Source: Ganoderma boninense
Taxonomy: Eukaryota > Basidiomycota > Agaricomycetes > Polyporales > Polyporaceae
DNA: 64,000 bases
NCBI GenBank assembly: GCA_002900995.3
Contig: CM035304.1
Coordinates: 3,729,612-3,793,611, forward strand
Reading direction: 5' to 3'
This document shows, one piece after another, positions 10,322 to 20,768 of the stretch. The number at the start of each line of letters is the position of its first letter. Positions within the stretch are counted from its first letter, which is position 1. The notes below the pieces were generated by a model that ran no database searches, was not told the origin of the DNA, and worked only from the letters and a program-made list of their open reading frames with translations. Position numbers and translations under genes: made by a program.

Positions 10322-11891
10322 ATGAGCGCGAGAGCTCCATTTGTCCCTCGCCCCGCATCCCGCATGGATGCCATCAGCGTAGACAAGGCTCAGTCTCCTG
10401 CGTCTCCACCAGCAGCTGTCTATGAACCGTTTCGCGCAAACGGCCTTCTCAGTGCCGACACTCCAGCACATATCTCTGGCGAGCATCCACCCAAGCCTTT
10501 GGACACACCTCCCCACCCTCCGCCTGCCAAATTCAAACCTCTGAATCTTTCTGGACTAGGGAAAATCAAGAACAGCCCCCAGCCTCGCCAGCCTCACCCT
10601 CAGTCGTCCTTCGATAACTCTAACTCGAATGCTCGCTCTCCCAAGGCTCTCCCCCCTGGTCAGCAGAAGCACTTCGCAGCGACCCAAACCTCTTCTCCCT
10701 TCTTTCCCCACACTGGTCTCGTCTCTATGAATGCTTTCCGTGCTCCTCTTACGCTTGCCAACACTCGTCACTCTCCCGAAAACGATAATTTCAGTTCAAA
10801 CAAGGCGCATATAGTCCCCAATATCAATACTCTTACACTTGGGAGCCTCAAGGACATGCAGGACAAGCCCTCATCTGTGCACGAGTCTGATTCCTTGCGG
10901 TTCTTGGACCCTTCCTCCTCGGGTCGCCGTTCTCGGACTGCTTCTCATCCCTCTCTGGCTAGCATACACGAAGTTGACGAAGAGAATGACAACACAGCTT
11001 CTCAGAATGTACCCATGGGCCCCCCTCCGCTTCCTCTCGATAACTTCGGTGGCGAGTACCGTTCTGAAGACTTCCTGGGATCGTCTCAGCAAGACGATCA
11101 GCTTGGTCAGTCTCGCCACAGGCCTATGAAACGAGCTGAACCCGCCCTCGAAGACGGGGAAGCCTACGAATACGGGACTGACCCCAAGCGATACAAGCTT
11201 GGGCTTCGCGAGGTAGGTCATCTGTTCTTGCTTTGCCTTTGATGACTGTATCCCCGCAGGACGAGTATCCGCCGATCTACAGTGGCCGGTCAACTCCAAG
11301 GCATTACTCTGAACCAGCACCGGGTCATACGCCACACGGGCCGCCCAAGGTCGTCGGAAATGGTGATCTTGCCCCTAAGCAGGCACTGTATCAACTTCTC
11401 GGACAAGACCTCGACATCTGGGTAGAGGCACACGCGGACGTCTATGAGCAGGCGCGGAAGAAGTGGTCCGAATGCTCGATGGAAGAGTGGACTAAGGGAG
11501 CAGATAGTGCGTGGCGACGTTTGCATGACATTCATTCCCTAATGATTCTTCGTCCAGATCTCGCTGTCAGGTTCTCCAAACTCCTAGACTTTGTAAGTGG
11601 TCGTTGTATTCGCAGTCGTTCATGCCCTTATGTTATCATAGGTCAAGGACCACATGAGGTATATTGGGGTTCGCATCAAGCATCCCAACACCCTCTGACA
11701 TTACCGGCAGCGCGAAGCTCTCCTTGTACGCCTCCATTCAAAACTCCATCACGCAGCACAAGGAGCATCTTTCTACTAGGGAGAAGGCATTAGATGAGGC
11801 AAGGGAATGTCTGGTGAAGGAAGGTGGCGCGGTCATTGGGGGACGGCTTAGTGCCGCTAACTTGGGTGGCGAGAGTGAAAAGGAATCTTGA
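10322..11891 (+). CDS. ECM11-domain-like protein
   Basis: Five exons (10322-11212, 11260-11506, 11558-11592, 11642-11658, 11711-11891) sum to 1371 nt, giving 456 residues. The first 300 residues are Pro/Ser/Asn-rich and look disordered. The C-terminal 150 residues form a conserved helical region: QALYQLLGQDLDIWVEAHAD, then KKWSECSMEEW, RFSKLLDFVKDHM, and a long helix containing YASIQNSITQHKEHLSTREK. I assign this to the Extracellular mutant 11 (ECM11) domain found in basidiomycete proteins. In budding yeast Ecm11 is a SUMOylated synaptonemal-complex component needed in meiosis. The domain name is from memory and the meiotic role here is inference. Exon 4 is only 17 nt. The upstream 140 bp contains a tandem duplication and the edge of a MITE. 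Confidence 0.7.
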
Positions 11892-12065
11892 GGCTATGGA
11901 GCTCTGACCTTTCTTGTGTCTGACAAACTCCTTGCGTGGTTTTTGCGTCGCAGCGCATGTTGTCCGCAGAAGCGTTATAGTAGACAAAAACAACACGATG
12001 ATACACATACACATGCAGTCGACAGCGTCATCCACTCGCCAAATAGTCCTTCCAATAGCCCTCGG

Positions 12066-12568
12066 CTACGCGTCCTTAGCCTGCAATTCCTTCACGATCG
12101 CAACCGCCCGCTTGAATTTCGCCTTGTCCTCTTCTGTCGGCTTCACCGAACTCTCGCCATGGCCACAACCTTGGGGTCCGCCATTCATCCACTCGAAACC
12201 CTCCATCCCGAAGGCGATGCTCGTGTCCAGGCCGTAGATGTCCTCAGAGCCAGGGGGTGACTCGGTCGGAATGGAGCCCAGGATCGTGCGAAGCTCTGCA
12301 ACGAGCGCAGCAGTGTGTTGGTCGGCGGCGGAGATAGACTTGGGGAGGGCATCTTGGAGAGAAGGGGTACCCTTGGGGCGGACTGCGCTCGTAATGTTGA
12401 GCAGGTTCTGGGTGGGGATGCCAGTGATGGTCACGATCTCGTTGGGTGTCGGGGGCGCAAAGCCGCCGGTGATGCCTGCGACGGCGAGAGGTCAGTCGGA
12501 TCGTTATCCGATACGGAGGGAGGAGGAGAACCTTCTTGGAGGCGGAGCGAGAACTCTGGGATGGACAT
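12066..12568 (-). CDS. Small conserved protein of unknown function
   Basis: Two exons (12532-12568 and 12066-12475) sum to 447 nt, giving 148 residues. The start is the ATG of MSIPEFSLRLQEG. An in-frame hydrophobic stretch upstream begins only with TTG and is CT-rich leader, so I do not count it as a signal peptide. The mature sequence runs ITGGFAPPTPNEIVTITG, then a long helical middle rich in Ala/Leu, then GFEWMNGGPQGCGHGESS and a Lys-rich C-terminal helix. The Gly-rich segment with its single Cys and His is the most distinctive part. I do not recognise the family and assign no function. Confidence 0.7.
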
Positions 12569-12779
12569 GGTGCTGCAGGGAGTGGGGGAGGGCAAGAGGG
12601 CGGAGAGGAGTGCGCCAAGGATTAGAGCAAGGCACAGAGAGGCGAAGAGCAGAGGCAATGGACGAGGGGCTGAGGGAGACAGTCCGAGTTAAAGGCCAGA
12701 GGGAGCGCCGGGCGCTGTGGCGGTTGCTGCGCGTGCAGCTGACGTCAGAACGGGGGCTGCGCGGAAGCCGGGCCGGCGG

Positions 12780-15700
12780 TCAACAGACGAGGCAGTCCTC
12801 CTTGAAGGAGAGGTTGTACATGGTCTTGTCCACCGTCTTCTCGATCTTCTTCCAGTCCGAGCGTCGCTGGATGAACTCATAAATGTCCTTCGCAAGCATG
12901 AGTCTCGCTTGCGTGCAGTCAGACATGCACGCTCTGTCCTTACCTCGGGTCGGTATGCGCCACCGTATCGCGTCACGTCCCTCACAATCTGCGCAAGGTC
13001 CTTGGCGTCTTCGACGACATAGACGTGCCCGAGCATCTTGAGATAGGCGAACTCCGACGCTACGCTCGCCACCCGCAGCGACGTGATGAATGTATGGTAT
13101 GCGTTTAGATCCGCTATCACTTGGAATCCGCCATTCAGCGAGATGATCTGCCGTTTGAGATGCTTCTGCAGAATCCTACGCCACTTCAGTTTCATGTACC
13201 CCGGGAGGACCATTCAGTTCACCTACGCAATCAAACGGATCCCGACTTCTTGGTAGAACACCTCCAGCACCTCTTTGCTCGTGCTACCCTTCAGAAGCTG
13301 GCAGTGCATTTGCAAGCACTTGATCGCTTCGCGGCATCCCTCCGTAGGTCCCAAATCAAGTGGACCATCTTCAGCCGGATAGTACTCGCGTGGCTTCGTC
13401 AACTTCTGAATGATATGTTCGACCTGCACAATAGTTACATTATATGAAGTCAGTGCACCCCCACAATTTCACCATGGGGCTTGCCTGGTTCATAAGCGCG
13501 TCTGTTGCCGCGTTCAAACCAGCGGCGACGCTATCATCAAGCACATCTTCGAAATGCTTCTTTTCTCGAACGACGGCGTTGAGGAAATCTGTTTTGTCGA
13601 TATGGGGGGCCTGCAACATGATTTCATATCGAGAGCATACGCTGGGATCAAAAGGCACTTACTAGCTCCTTGTCGAAGTAGACTTGAATCATGGACTGCA
13701 TCGTGTCGCCGATGTGGACGAGCTCGAAGAACTGCAACAACGGAGCGACGCTCTTTGTCTCGTCATGCTCAGCTGGCTTGTATGCCTTCATCTGCTCGAT
13801 CGCCCTACCAGACGTACGTCTTATTAGCTCTCATTAGCAATGAAAGCCAAAGCCAAAGCGTACGTCTCGAAGCCCGGTTTGATGTGTCTTTCTCCCAACG
13901 CCTGTAACAAGAGAACAAATATTTCCTCGATCGTGTCTCGAACGCGGTGCCCGTAAGACCCCGGATATCCGGAAAACGTCTCGGCTCGCTTGAGAGATTC
14001 TCGGTCGGCATGAATAAGTCCTAACGCAGTATCTAACGAGAGCAGGAGGTCGAGGTTATCCAGAACCGGCGGCGCCTTCGAGTTAGGAGTGGACACCCGG
14101 GTGGACTGCAGAGAAGAGGGTGTTGTACTTTCCGACTCCGCTATTGTCGAGGATGCCAAAGACGCTTTACCAAGTGGTCAGCGCCGATCCGCACAGAGAA
14201 GCTGGCCGCTTACACCGGGGTGTCTTCTCTCCGCTGTTCTTCTCGTTTGCCGAGTTGGGTTCCTCGTCATCCTCATCTGCACCGATATCGAACAGCATGC
14301 CATCCCCGCCACCCTTCTCAAAATCGCGCACGTATCCATCTTTGCCATTGGTATTCCAGTACGCCATTCTGGAGAATGGAGACGTGGACTGTGCGTTTGG
14401 ATTTGGCGCGCCCCAGCGCTGTGGATTCAGCATCTGGAATCCCTTGCACCGCGGCAGTGCTGCCCGTGGTGATCGCCGCGCCGACCGCTCTGGGGACGAT
14501 AGTGACGGGGAGCAGAAGGACGTCGGTGAATGAAGCCAGCACCGTTCGCTTGACTTGTGCAGGATTATGCGATCCGAGGAAGCGGGCGGTCTCGGCATTA
14601 GGAGGAGTCCCGGTAGCTACTCTATGTTCAGAGAGCTACCAGACGTGAGCGCGAGAAGGGAAGGCCGACGAAAATGAGCCTACTTGTTTCTCCCATGATC
14701 GACATGTCATCTCGAAACTGTGCTTGACGTACTCGACCTCTTCGTCGAGGTATTCGTCCATGTTAGGCTCGAACATCCGGTACCTACACCGGCGATCATT
14801 ATCAAGACGGCGGATAGCGAGCCAAACAACCTACACAACATCTTCCGCTTTCGTCTTCGGAAGCTTCAAGTCTTCCTTGGTGGAAGCTATTTGCATAACG
14901 GTGTCCACCATACGCCAAGATTCCTTGAAGCTAGCGGCCGCAGCTTTGAGGAAAATCTCGTTGGAGATTTCGCGCGCCCGAGTGAGCAAGCTGGATACGT
15001 ACTCCCCAACCTGGCACAACGGACCTCTTCAAGATGACAACCCCATAAAACATACGGTGCGAAACCTCCACTCACAACTTCGTTTGCCAACTTGTCGGCG
15101 AAAGATAGCAGTACGTTCGCCTCCGCAGGGAAGACGCGAGTCGCACGAGAGCCATGCTCTTCGAGTGCAGCTAGGATGTCCCCTAATGAACCCATCCATA
15201 GGGGTAAAGTCAAGCTTCGAGTCGTTCCTATAGACAAGGGTTTCACAACGGCATGAACACAATGAGCAGGGCCACTCACGTAAAGTTGTCCAGCGGTTTC
15301 CACTTGCTCTGCTCATAGAAGATCTCGCGCTTCTCGGCCCACACCCGCCCCAGTTCCCACTCCCCTCCTGAGCCGTCCCAGACCTTCCCAGCTCGCCTCC
15401 GCCGCCTCAAGCATGCCATGCTCATCTGCCTTCCCATCCGCCACATCGAACGCTGTTAGCAGACCGTCCTCGAACCGGTCGACGGCGGCACGAAGCGCAG
15501 CACTCAGCGTTTCCCAGTTCCGAAGCGGCTTGACGTTCGGGGAGAGAAAGAGCGACAGGAGACGGAGGGTATGGGCCTGATGTCGGAGAGACGGCGCAGG
15601 TGACGGAAAGAGGCTCGACAGAACGGCGTGTGGAGGGGCAGACAAAGCAGGCACGAGAGGCTTGAGGAGTGTGTGCGCACGGATGTACAGCGACCGCGCG

Positions 15701-16236
15701 GTCTTGGTCGAGGACTGGACAAACGCGGAGCCTGGGGGCGTCGAGAATGTACCCACGAAGTCGCCCATCTCCTCGGACTGGGCGCTGGCCGAGGATGTGT
15801 CGGCGAAGTCGCCGAACTCATCATCGAGGCTGTCGGTCGCGAGCGTCGGGGGCGCAGCGGTCCTCGCGAGTCCGTTCTGGACCTTGACCTTCTCCTCAAG
15901 GGTATCGAGGACGTCGTCGAGACGGTGTCTGGCAACGCCAAAGGCCTTCCAGCGAGCCTCCCAGACGCGTTCGTCTTTCGCAAGGTTGCCAAGTGCACGA
16001 GAACACCTGGCGTATGCTGCAAGGTCGGGGAGGGCGAGGAAGGTGAGGATGAGGATGTGAAGGTCGACAGGGAGGCGGCCGATAAGCTGAAAAGGAGCGT
16101 AGCTTTTTGCTCTGAGATGGGATGGAGGGTGTTGATGAGCAGGTTTGTGTATAGAGAACCGCTTGGAGGGACCAGGGGAGGAAGGAGAGGGAGAGTTGTA
16201 TAGCCTGACGGGCTCGAGGGTGGCGAATTTGTCCAT
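12780..16236 (-). CDS. rcy1: Recyclin-1 (F-box and Sec10-like protein)
   Basis: Recyclin-1 works with Skp1 in a non-SCF complex to recycle the SNARE Snc1 from early endosomes to the plasma membrane. The N-terminal exon carries an F-box (FQLIGRLPVDLHILILTFLA, near residue 50). Downstream exons carry the exocyst Sec10-like helical region, with VLLLPVTIVPRAVG, EEIFVLLLQALGERHI, FLNAVVREKKHFEDVLDDSV and LKMLGHVYVVEDAKDL. The protein ends SFKEDCLVC, a CaaX-like prenylation motif. Splicing of many small introns is needed. Two places need a one-base correction to keep the frame. Near 15383, SWE must continue into VWDGSGGEWELGRVWAEKRE. Near 14436, TAAVQGI must continue into QMLNPQRWGAP. An intron with a weak GTCGGC donor could instead explain the second. 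As given, the frame is broken; this may be assembly error. Confidence 0.88.
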
Positions 16237-16719
16237 GGCTCAGCAAGAGCGGGCAAGGACTGTGGTGGATGAGAGGGCACGACGCTCAATGAGTGGGATC
16301 GCTACTTGGAAAGCCATCAGGTTAGAGCACTCGCGTCTGCGAGCTGAGCGGACTCGGGAGGGGGTCTGAGGGTGTGTGCGGTGTGCATGCACTCAAGCGC
16401 CAGAGTCGGAGGTCGTGAGTTGACGCTGGTCGGCGTGCAGCCCGACATTGATCGCGCTGCAGATCTAGATCTCTATGTTCACAAGCAGCTCGCTCGGTTA
16501 CAGTATCATTCTACCGACAACAGTGTCCAGTACAGCTACAACGATGGAAAGGGTCCGTATGTTATCGATACATTCATGTCTGAGTAGCCCGAAGGCCTCC
16601 ATCACACGCAGCAGGGTGGCGTCTGCTCCGAGTTCAGCGCAAATATGCAACCGTATGTGAGATAAACACTCATCATCGAGAGGAAGATGACGTACCATTC
16701 CTTACATCCTATGTTACTG
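16237..16719. other. Intergenic, no gene seen
   Basis: This 480-bp gap separates the start of recyclin-1 (minus strand) from the end of the Cys-rich gene (minus strand). I see no coding signature or repeat. It should contain the recyclin-1 promoter. Confidence 0.45.
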
Positions 16720-17020
16720 TCAACAGCAGCACAGAGGGATAGGGATAATGTAGCAGATACTCCCGTCCTGCGACGACGGCGAACGCGGGTCAATGAAACC
16801 TGGCAGCATGTTTTGGGGTCGAAGCACGTACGGGGCATGGGATACAACCCCCACGAATTCGGTCAGCTGGGCCCGATGTCTTATTAGGCGGGGCAGGATG
16901 GGGCGACATGGCGGCGAGCGGTGCGGGTTGTTGAGATTGGACGAGCCTGAGAGCTGGGGCTTGGCTTGCGGTAGGGACGTGGGCAGGAGCAGGAGGGTTG
17001 ATGGTGTGCTGGTGGGACAT
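16720..17020 (-). CDS. Small Pro/Cys-rich protein with C-terminal Cys cluster
   Basis: Two exons (16832-17020 and 16720-16767; 64-nt intron, GTACGT donor) sum to 237 nt, giving 78 residues. The N-terminal 55 residues are Pro/Ala/Gln/His-rich (MSHQHTINPPAP...) and look disordered. The C-terminus is compact: DRIRGGCIPCPDGSICYIIP, then IPLCCC and stop. That is six Cys in the last 20 residues or so, with a short Ile/Pro hydrophobic segment. Possible roles are a palmitoylated or tail-anchored membrane peptide, or a metal-binding peptide; both are inference. It is not a hydrophobin, since it lacks the eight-Cys pattern and a signal peptide. I do not recognise a named family. Confidence 0.7.
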
Positions 17021-17200
17021 TGCGATGGCAAGGAGTTGCAAGAGGGAGCGGGTGAAGTTGGGCCATGTTCTTTCCCCGGTGGGGTTTATATGCCATGCGC
17101 AGGCGGATGCAACAACAGGCTCCTCTCCATTGTCAATGACGTATTTGCCATCCTCCGGCTCATTGTTGATATGTGAGTGCTAAGGTGTCCAGAATTTCAC

Positions 17201-17288
17201 GGCCCAATGGTCTAGAGGTAAGATACTTGCTTTGGGTGGTTCATCCACAGACTGCAAGGGATCCCGGGTTCGAATCCCGGTTGGGCCC
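17201..17288 (+). tRNA. tRNA-Pro (UGG) with 16-nt intron
   Basis: The acceptor stem GGCCCAA (17201-17207) pairs with TTGGGCC (17281-17287), with discriminator C at 17288. The anticodon stem is CTTGC/GCAAG, with loop TTTGGG-T and anticodon TGG at 17233-17235. A 16-nt intron (17237-17252) sits at the standard position between bases 37 and 38; GGGTGG can pair with CCAC across it. The T-arm has CCCGGGTTCGAATCCCGG, which includes a perfect B box. The mature length is 72 nt. Confidence 0.95.
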
Positions 17289-17293
17289 CTTTC

Positions 17294-17299
17294 TTTTTT
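17294..17299 (+). terminator. RNA polymerase III T-run terminator
   Basis: Six consecutive T residues start six bases past the tRNA-Pro 3' end, as expected for Pol III termination. Confidence 0.8.
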
Positions 17300-18072
17300 C
17301 GGAGACAATTTTGGAGCACGGTTAGCACAGCTGTCTCACCATGGAATATAATCGTGTCCTAGCCCTAGTCTTACAAGTACTTACAGCAGTACAGAATCAT
17401 AAAGCACGTCTGTCTGAATATTGATGTGCTTCCTAAAATGCACTTCCATCCATTGCAGTCCATGACCAGTCCTCCGGAGCACGCCTGTCCATCTAATGCC
17501 CCAAGTACGTCTTCAGCGTTTAAGTGTCCCTTAGACGACATGCTGAAACCAGTGAATAAACGCAGAGAGATGAGAAATGACTCACCCAATGCCTTAAAAG
17601 CTCGGGGCTCCAGAATGAGGTTGGCTAGCTCTAGAGAGAGATGGAGGCATCTCCATCGACTCAGTCGAGCTGGAAGCATCCATCAATGACACGTAGGAAG
17701 ATCGCCGACCTCCTGGCAGCCTGTCACGTAGACGCGAGGGTTTTGAGCTTGAAACTCTCCTCTGACTGTTTCGTGAAATCTGGAGGTCTGGAGACAATAG
17801 CAACGCACATACCGGCAATTAATGTGGCAGACAAGGTTGCTTGACCGGCTTCACGACGTTATGCTCGGAGACTTTGGCTCATGCGGCGCGTAGGGGTCGA
17901 AATAAAGGCTTCGCAAAACCTCACAATTAAGATGACAAACACGAATCGCCCGAAGAAGTCGTTCAGAGACGTTCAAGAGGTGAAGGGATGAGATTATACA
18001 CGGAGCATTAGTGCAGCGTAGTAAGTAGCGACAAAGTCTTTGGACGCATTCGCGTGAACCGCACCACGCACG
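17300..18072. other. No confident gene
   Basis: Open frames of up to 102 codons exist on both strands (for example 17426-17689 plus and 17371-17679 minus). None shows a family motif, and I could not join them into a convincing spliced model. A short protein-like stretch, MTRRKIADLLAACHVDARVL, lies near 17689-17750 on the plus strand. I do not call it. Confidence 0.4.
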
Positions 18073-19004
18073 CTAGTGGTGCGTCGGCTTTTTCCCTAAT
18101 CTTACACAGATGAACGGATGCCGACGACTGAAGAAAGAATCGAACACACCGTCTACGAACATGTTCCGCGTGGCGGCGGGCAGCGTCGCGGTGATGCCGT
18201 CGAGGTCGCGCGTTAAGCGCACCTGGCATCCCAGTCGCGACGTGTCTGTGAGCCCGAACGCCATATCGAGCATATCGTTCTCGTCGTCCTGACACACGGC
18301 GCGGGCTAGGTAAGAGAAGCGGGGAAGGCACGATCAAATGACACGCACCTCAGGCTCCGGGAGCTTGTCGTATGAATTTTGGTCGAGGATGACATGACAT
18401 GTCGAGCACGCCACTGAGCCTTCGCATGCGCCTACCAGAGATTGAGTAGCAAAAACGATGAAGGAAAGGGAGGGAGGGGCGGACCTTCAAGGTCGATGTC
18501 GTACTCGTGGGCGATGGCGAGGATGTCGTCGCCCTCGTTCGCCTCGACGGTCTTGATGAGGTTTCCCTTGGAGTCCTTGAAGTGGACCTTTATTCTGCGA
18601 ATAGAATTAGGAACGCCGGCAGGAATCGAAGATGGGATGAGGAAGACGAGCTATAGAAGCTTAATGAACGTACCCTGTGCCAGACTGAGGACGGTGAATG
18701 CCCCCGTGCCGAGGAACTGAATGGGGTTAGGAACGCGTGGAGAGGGGATGAAAGGACGTAACGTACGAGGGGTGCTATGGAAGGCGCGAAGATGGAGGCT
18801 ATTGTGGGTTTGGCTCGATTCTGGATGGGCAAAGGGCGAAGGGCGAGAAAGATGGGGAGGCCATGGAGTCTGTGCCGAAATGGTGCGGGTGCGGGTGGAG
18901 TATGAGGAAGATGGACGTGCGAGTGGGGAGTGCTTTGAGACTGCCTCGATTGGAAGAATACTTCGTACTCGTGTACGTGTAAGTGGCCGGAGGAGATTGG
19001 ACAT
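18073..19004 (-). CDS. yah1: Mitochondrial adrenodoxin-type [2Fe-2S] ferredoxin
   Basis: This is the homologue of yeast Yah1/human FDX2, which supplies electrons from ferredoxin reductase for Fe-S cluster assembly and heme A synthesis in the mitochondrial matrix. Six exons (18767-19004, 18674-18716, 18485-18594, 18349-18431, 18150-18288, 18073-18095) sum to 636 nt, giving 211 residues. The N-terminus is an Arg/Ser-rich presequence ([18 protein letters not shown]). The core reads [20 protein letters not shown], then [17 protein letters not shown], with the C-x5-C-x2-C cluster ligands, and the fourth Cys in [11 protein letters not shown]. It ends MFVDGKKPTHH, the family terminus. The reading frame changes twice through short introns, so simple open frames mispredict the part before IKVHF. 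I chose the first ATG in frame with the presequence. Confidence 0.95.
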
Positions 19005-20768
19005 GAGCTGGGCGGAAGGGAAGGGGGTCAAGAGTCTAGGCCGATACGTTTGGAGAAGCAAGGCCAAGCGTGAGGCGAGGAGATGGCGGCGAGAGAAGAG
19101 GCTGAAGATGAGGTACTCTGACCAGGAAGACGGTCGAATATGACGAGAGAGGGCGAGAGAGGGCGAGCAGGAGGTGGTCTGGGACTAGTGGACAGTACTT
19201 ACTAGTGGAACGGCGGAATTGGCTGGCTGAAGATCGGCGGTCACGGTCGCTGCTTGGTAAATAAGCGCCTTGTCGGGCCGGCCGGAATCGTCATCTCAGG
19301 GGACGTGATCTCATCTGGTGGGGGATCTGAGTGGGGTTTGTTTATCTAATCTGGAATGATCTCACGAACGTCGAGGACGGACAGCGGACAGCGTCCTCAG
19401 CCTCGAGTGTGCGACTGGCGGAGGATGCTGCTGCTCTTCCGAGTCGGCCGCTGTGCCTCGCCGCCTGCCCAGTTCGCTTCGAAGCCACGAAGGTGCTCGA
19501 TTTCCGTCTGCCGCAGACAGATGCTTCACCCGAGTCCCCCCGTCGGTAATCGTCCTTCCCATTCCACTCGCAGAGGGCCAGTCAGCGGTGACGCCGGTGA
19601 GATTTTCTTTGTTTCGACTCCTGCGACCAATGTCCTGCTGCAATGTGTCCCGTTTCCAAGGGGGCTTTATCGCCAGCGTCCTCGAAGGCGCTGGGAAGAA
19701 TGACGCTTCCGTCATTGCGACTCGGAGTGCAGCGGCACGAACCAATGAAGAGACGTCCCCCGACGGAGGAGGCTGTCGGAGCAGATGACGACGCGCTGCG
19801 GTCTCGACGGAGAGCTTCTCATTGACCGGTGACCGGTTGGCCATCTCAGCCTCAGTCTGGATCCCCACCCCGCATTGCATGTTCTCACCTTCTGATTGCA
19901 GACCGCGGCTGACCGTCGACCGTGACGCTTATCTGAATCGCATGTAGACAGGAAGCACCGGGCGGCGATTCGCCGAGGGGAGGACCGCACGCGAACAGCG
20001 GTTGGGTCTCGCTCGCTGGGGCCGGTGACTGCTCTAAACAGCAAATTGGACGACCTGTTCGGGGAATGCAGCTGCGTGGGCGGGTGGCATCAAGCACACA
20101 GCGGTCCATCGCTGCGAAGGCGTCTTGTTGACACGGACAGCGTCTGGTCTGGCCAAAATGAATCTTGCCCGCCCCCACGGCCCCACTCGCCTCGTTGAGC
20201 GCAGCGTCGCAGGCGGCATGGCTTATGCCCTTCCGGCGACTATGTCCCTGGCCGCCTCTGCCCGCCAAGAATTGCACTCGATGCCTCGCTGCCCGGGTGT
20301 GGTCGGCGTGTTCGAGGCGCAGGGGGCGGGTTCTCGCCGGCCATCAAACCAGATCCCGCCCGCTGGCGGGGGAACGGCGGAGGGAAAGAGGGCGAGGGCC
20401 GGGCGCAGATGACGACGGCCGAGCGGTATCTGTGCGCGGATCTCCGAGTTCGGGCGGGGATCAGGATCGAGAGGAGAAGAGTGGACGAGTGGTTGAGAAG
20501 CGCGGGGGACTGCCCGGCTCCCAATTTCTATTCGCATTCGCATTCGCCCAGCTCGAGCATCCTCGCCCGGCCGACGCATGCCACACGTCCACCATCTCCC
20601 CTCCTTCCCGCTTCCTACCGCCCTTCCCTCCTCCTCATCTCTCCCCCGCCTCTAAATATCCCCCGCCCCTCCGCACATCCCCCTCCTCCCCTTCCACCCA
20701 CCCGCCGCTTGCCCCTCCTCGCGTGCATGCCAGACCCTCTCCCTCTTTAGTCCTCGGCCCCGCCTCCC
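19005..20768. other. Long divergent intergenic region
   Basis: About 1.76 kb lie between the ferredoxin start (minus strand) and the MFS transporter start (plus strand). It is GC-rich. Open frames of up to 172 codons occur on both strands but have no family motif. From about 20560 the plus strand becomes CT-rich, which I read as promoter or leader of the transporter gene. I see no repeat or RNA gene. Confidence 0.5.

Noticed and set aside
12569..12658. Signal peptide on the small conserved protein
   Set aside because: The hydrophobic stretch is in frame but has no ATG and is CT-rich leader sequence, so the protein probably starts at MSIPEF.
18650..18716. Continuous reading of ferredoxin exon 1 into [16 protein letters not shown]
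   Set aside because: That frame cannot be joined to IKVHF without a stop. A short intron (TTCAG acceptor at 18717) gives [18 protein letters not shown], which matches the family and makes the exon sum divisible by three.
19362..20579. GC-rich frames of 110-221 codons between ferredoxin and the MFS transporter
   Set aside because: They are Arg/Ala/Pro-rich, present in several frames at once, and have no motif or splice structure. High GC content alone explains the lack of stops.
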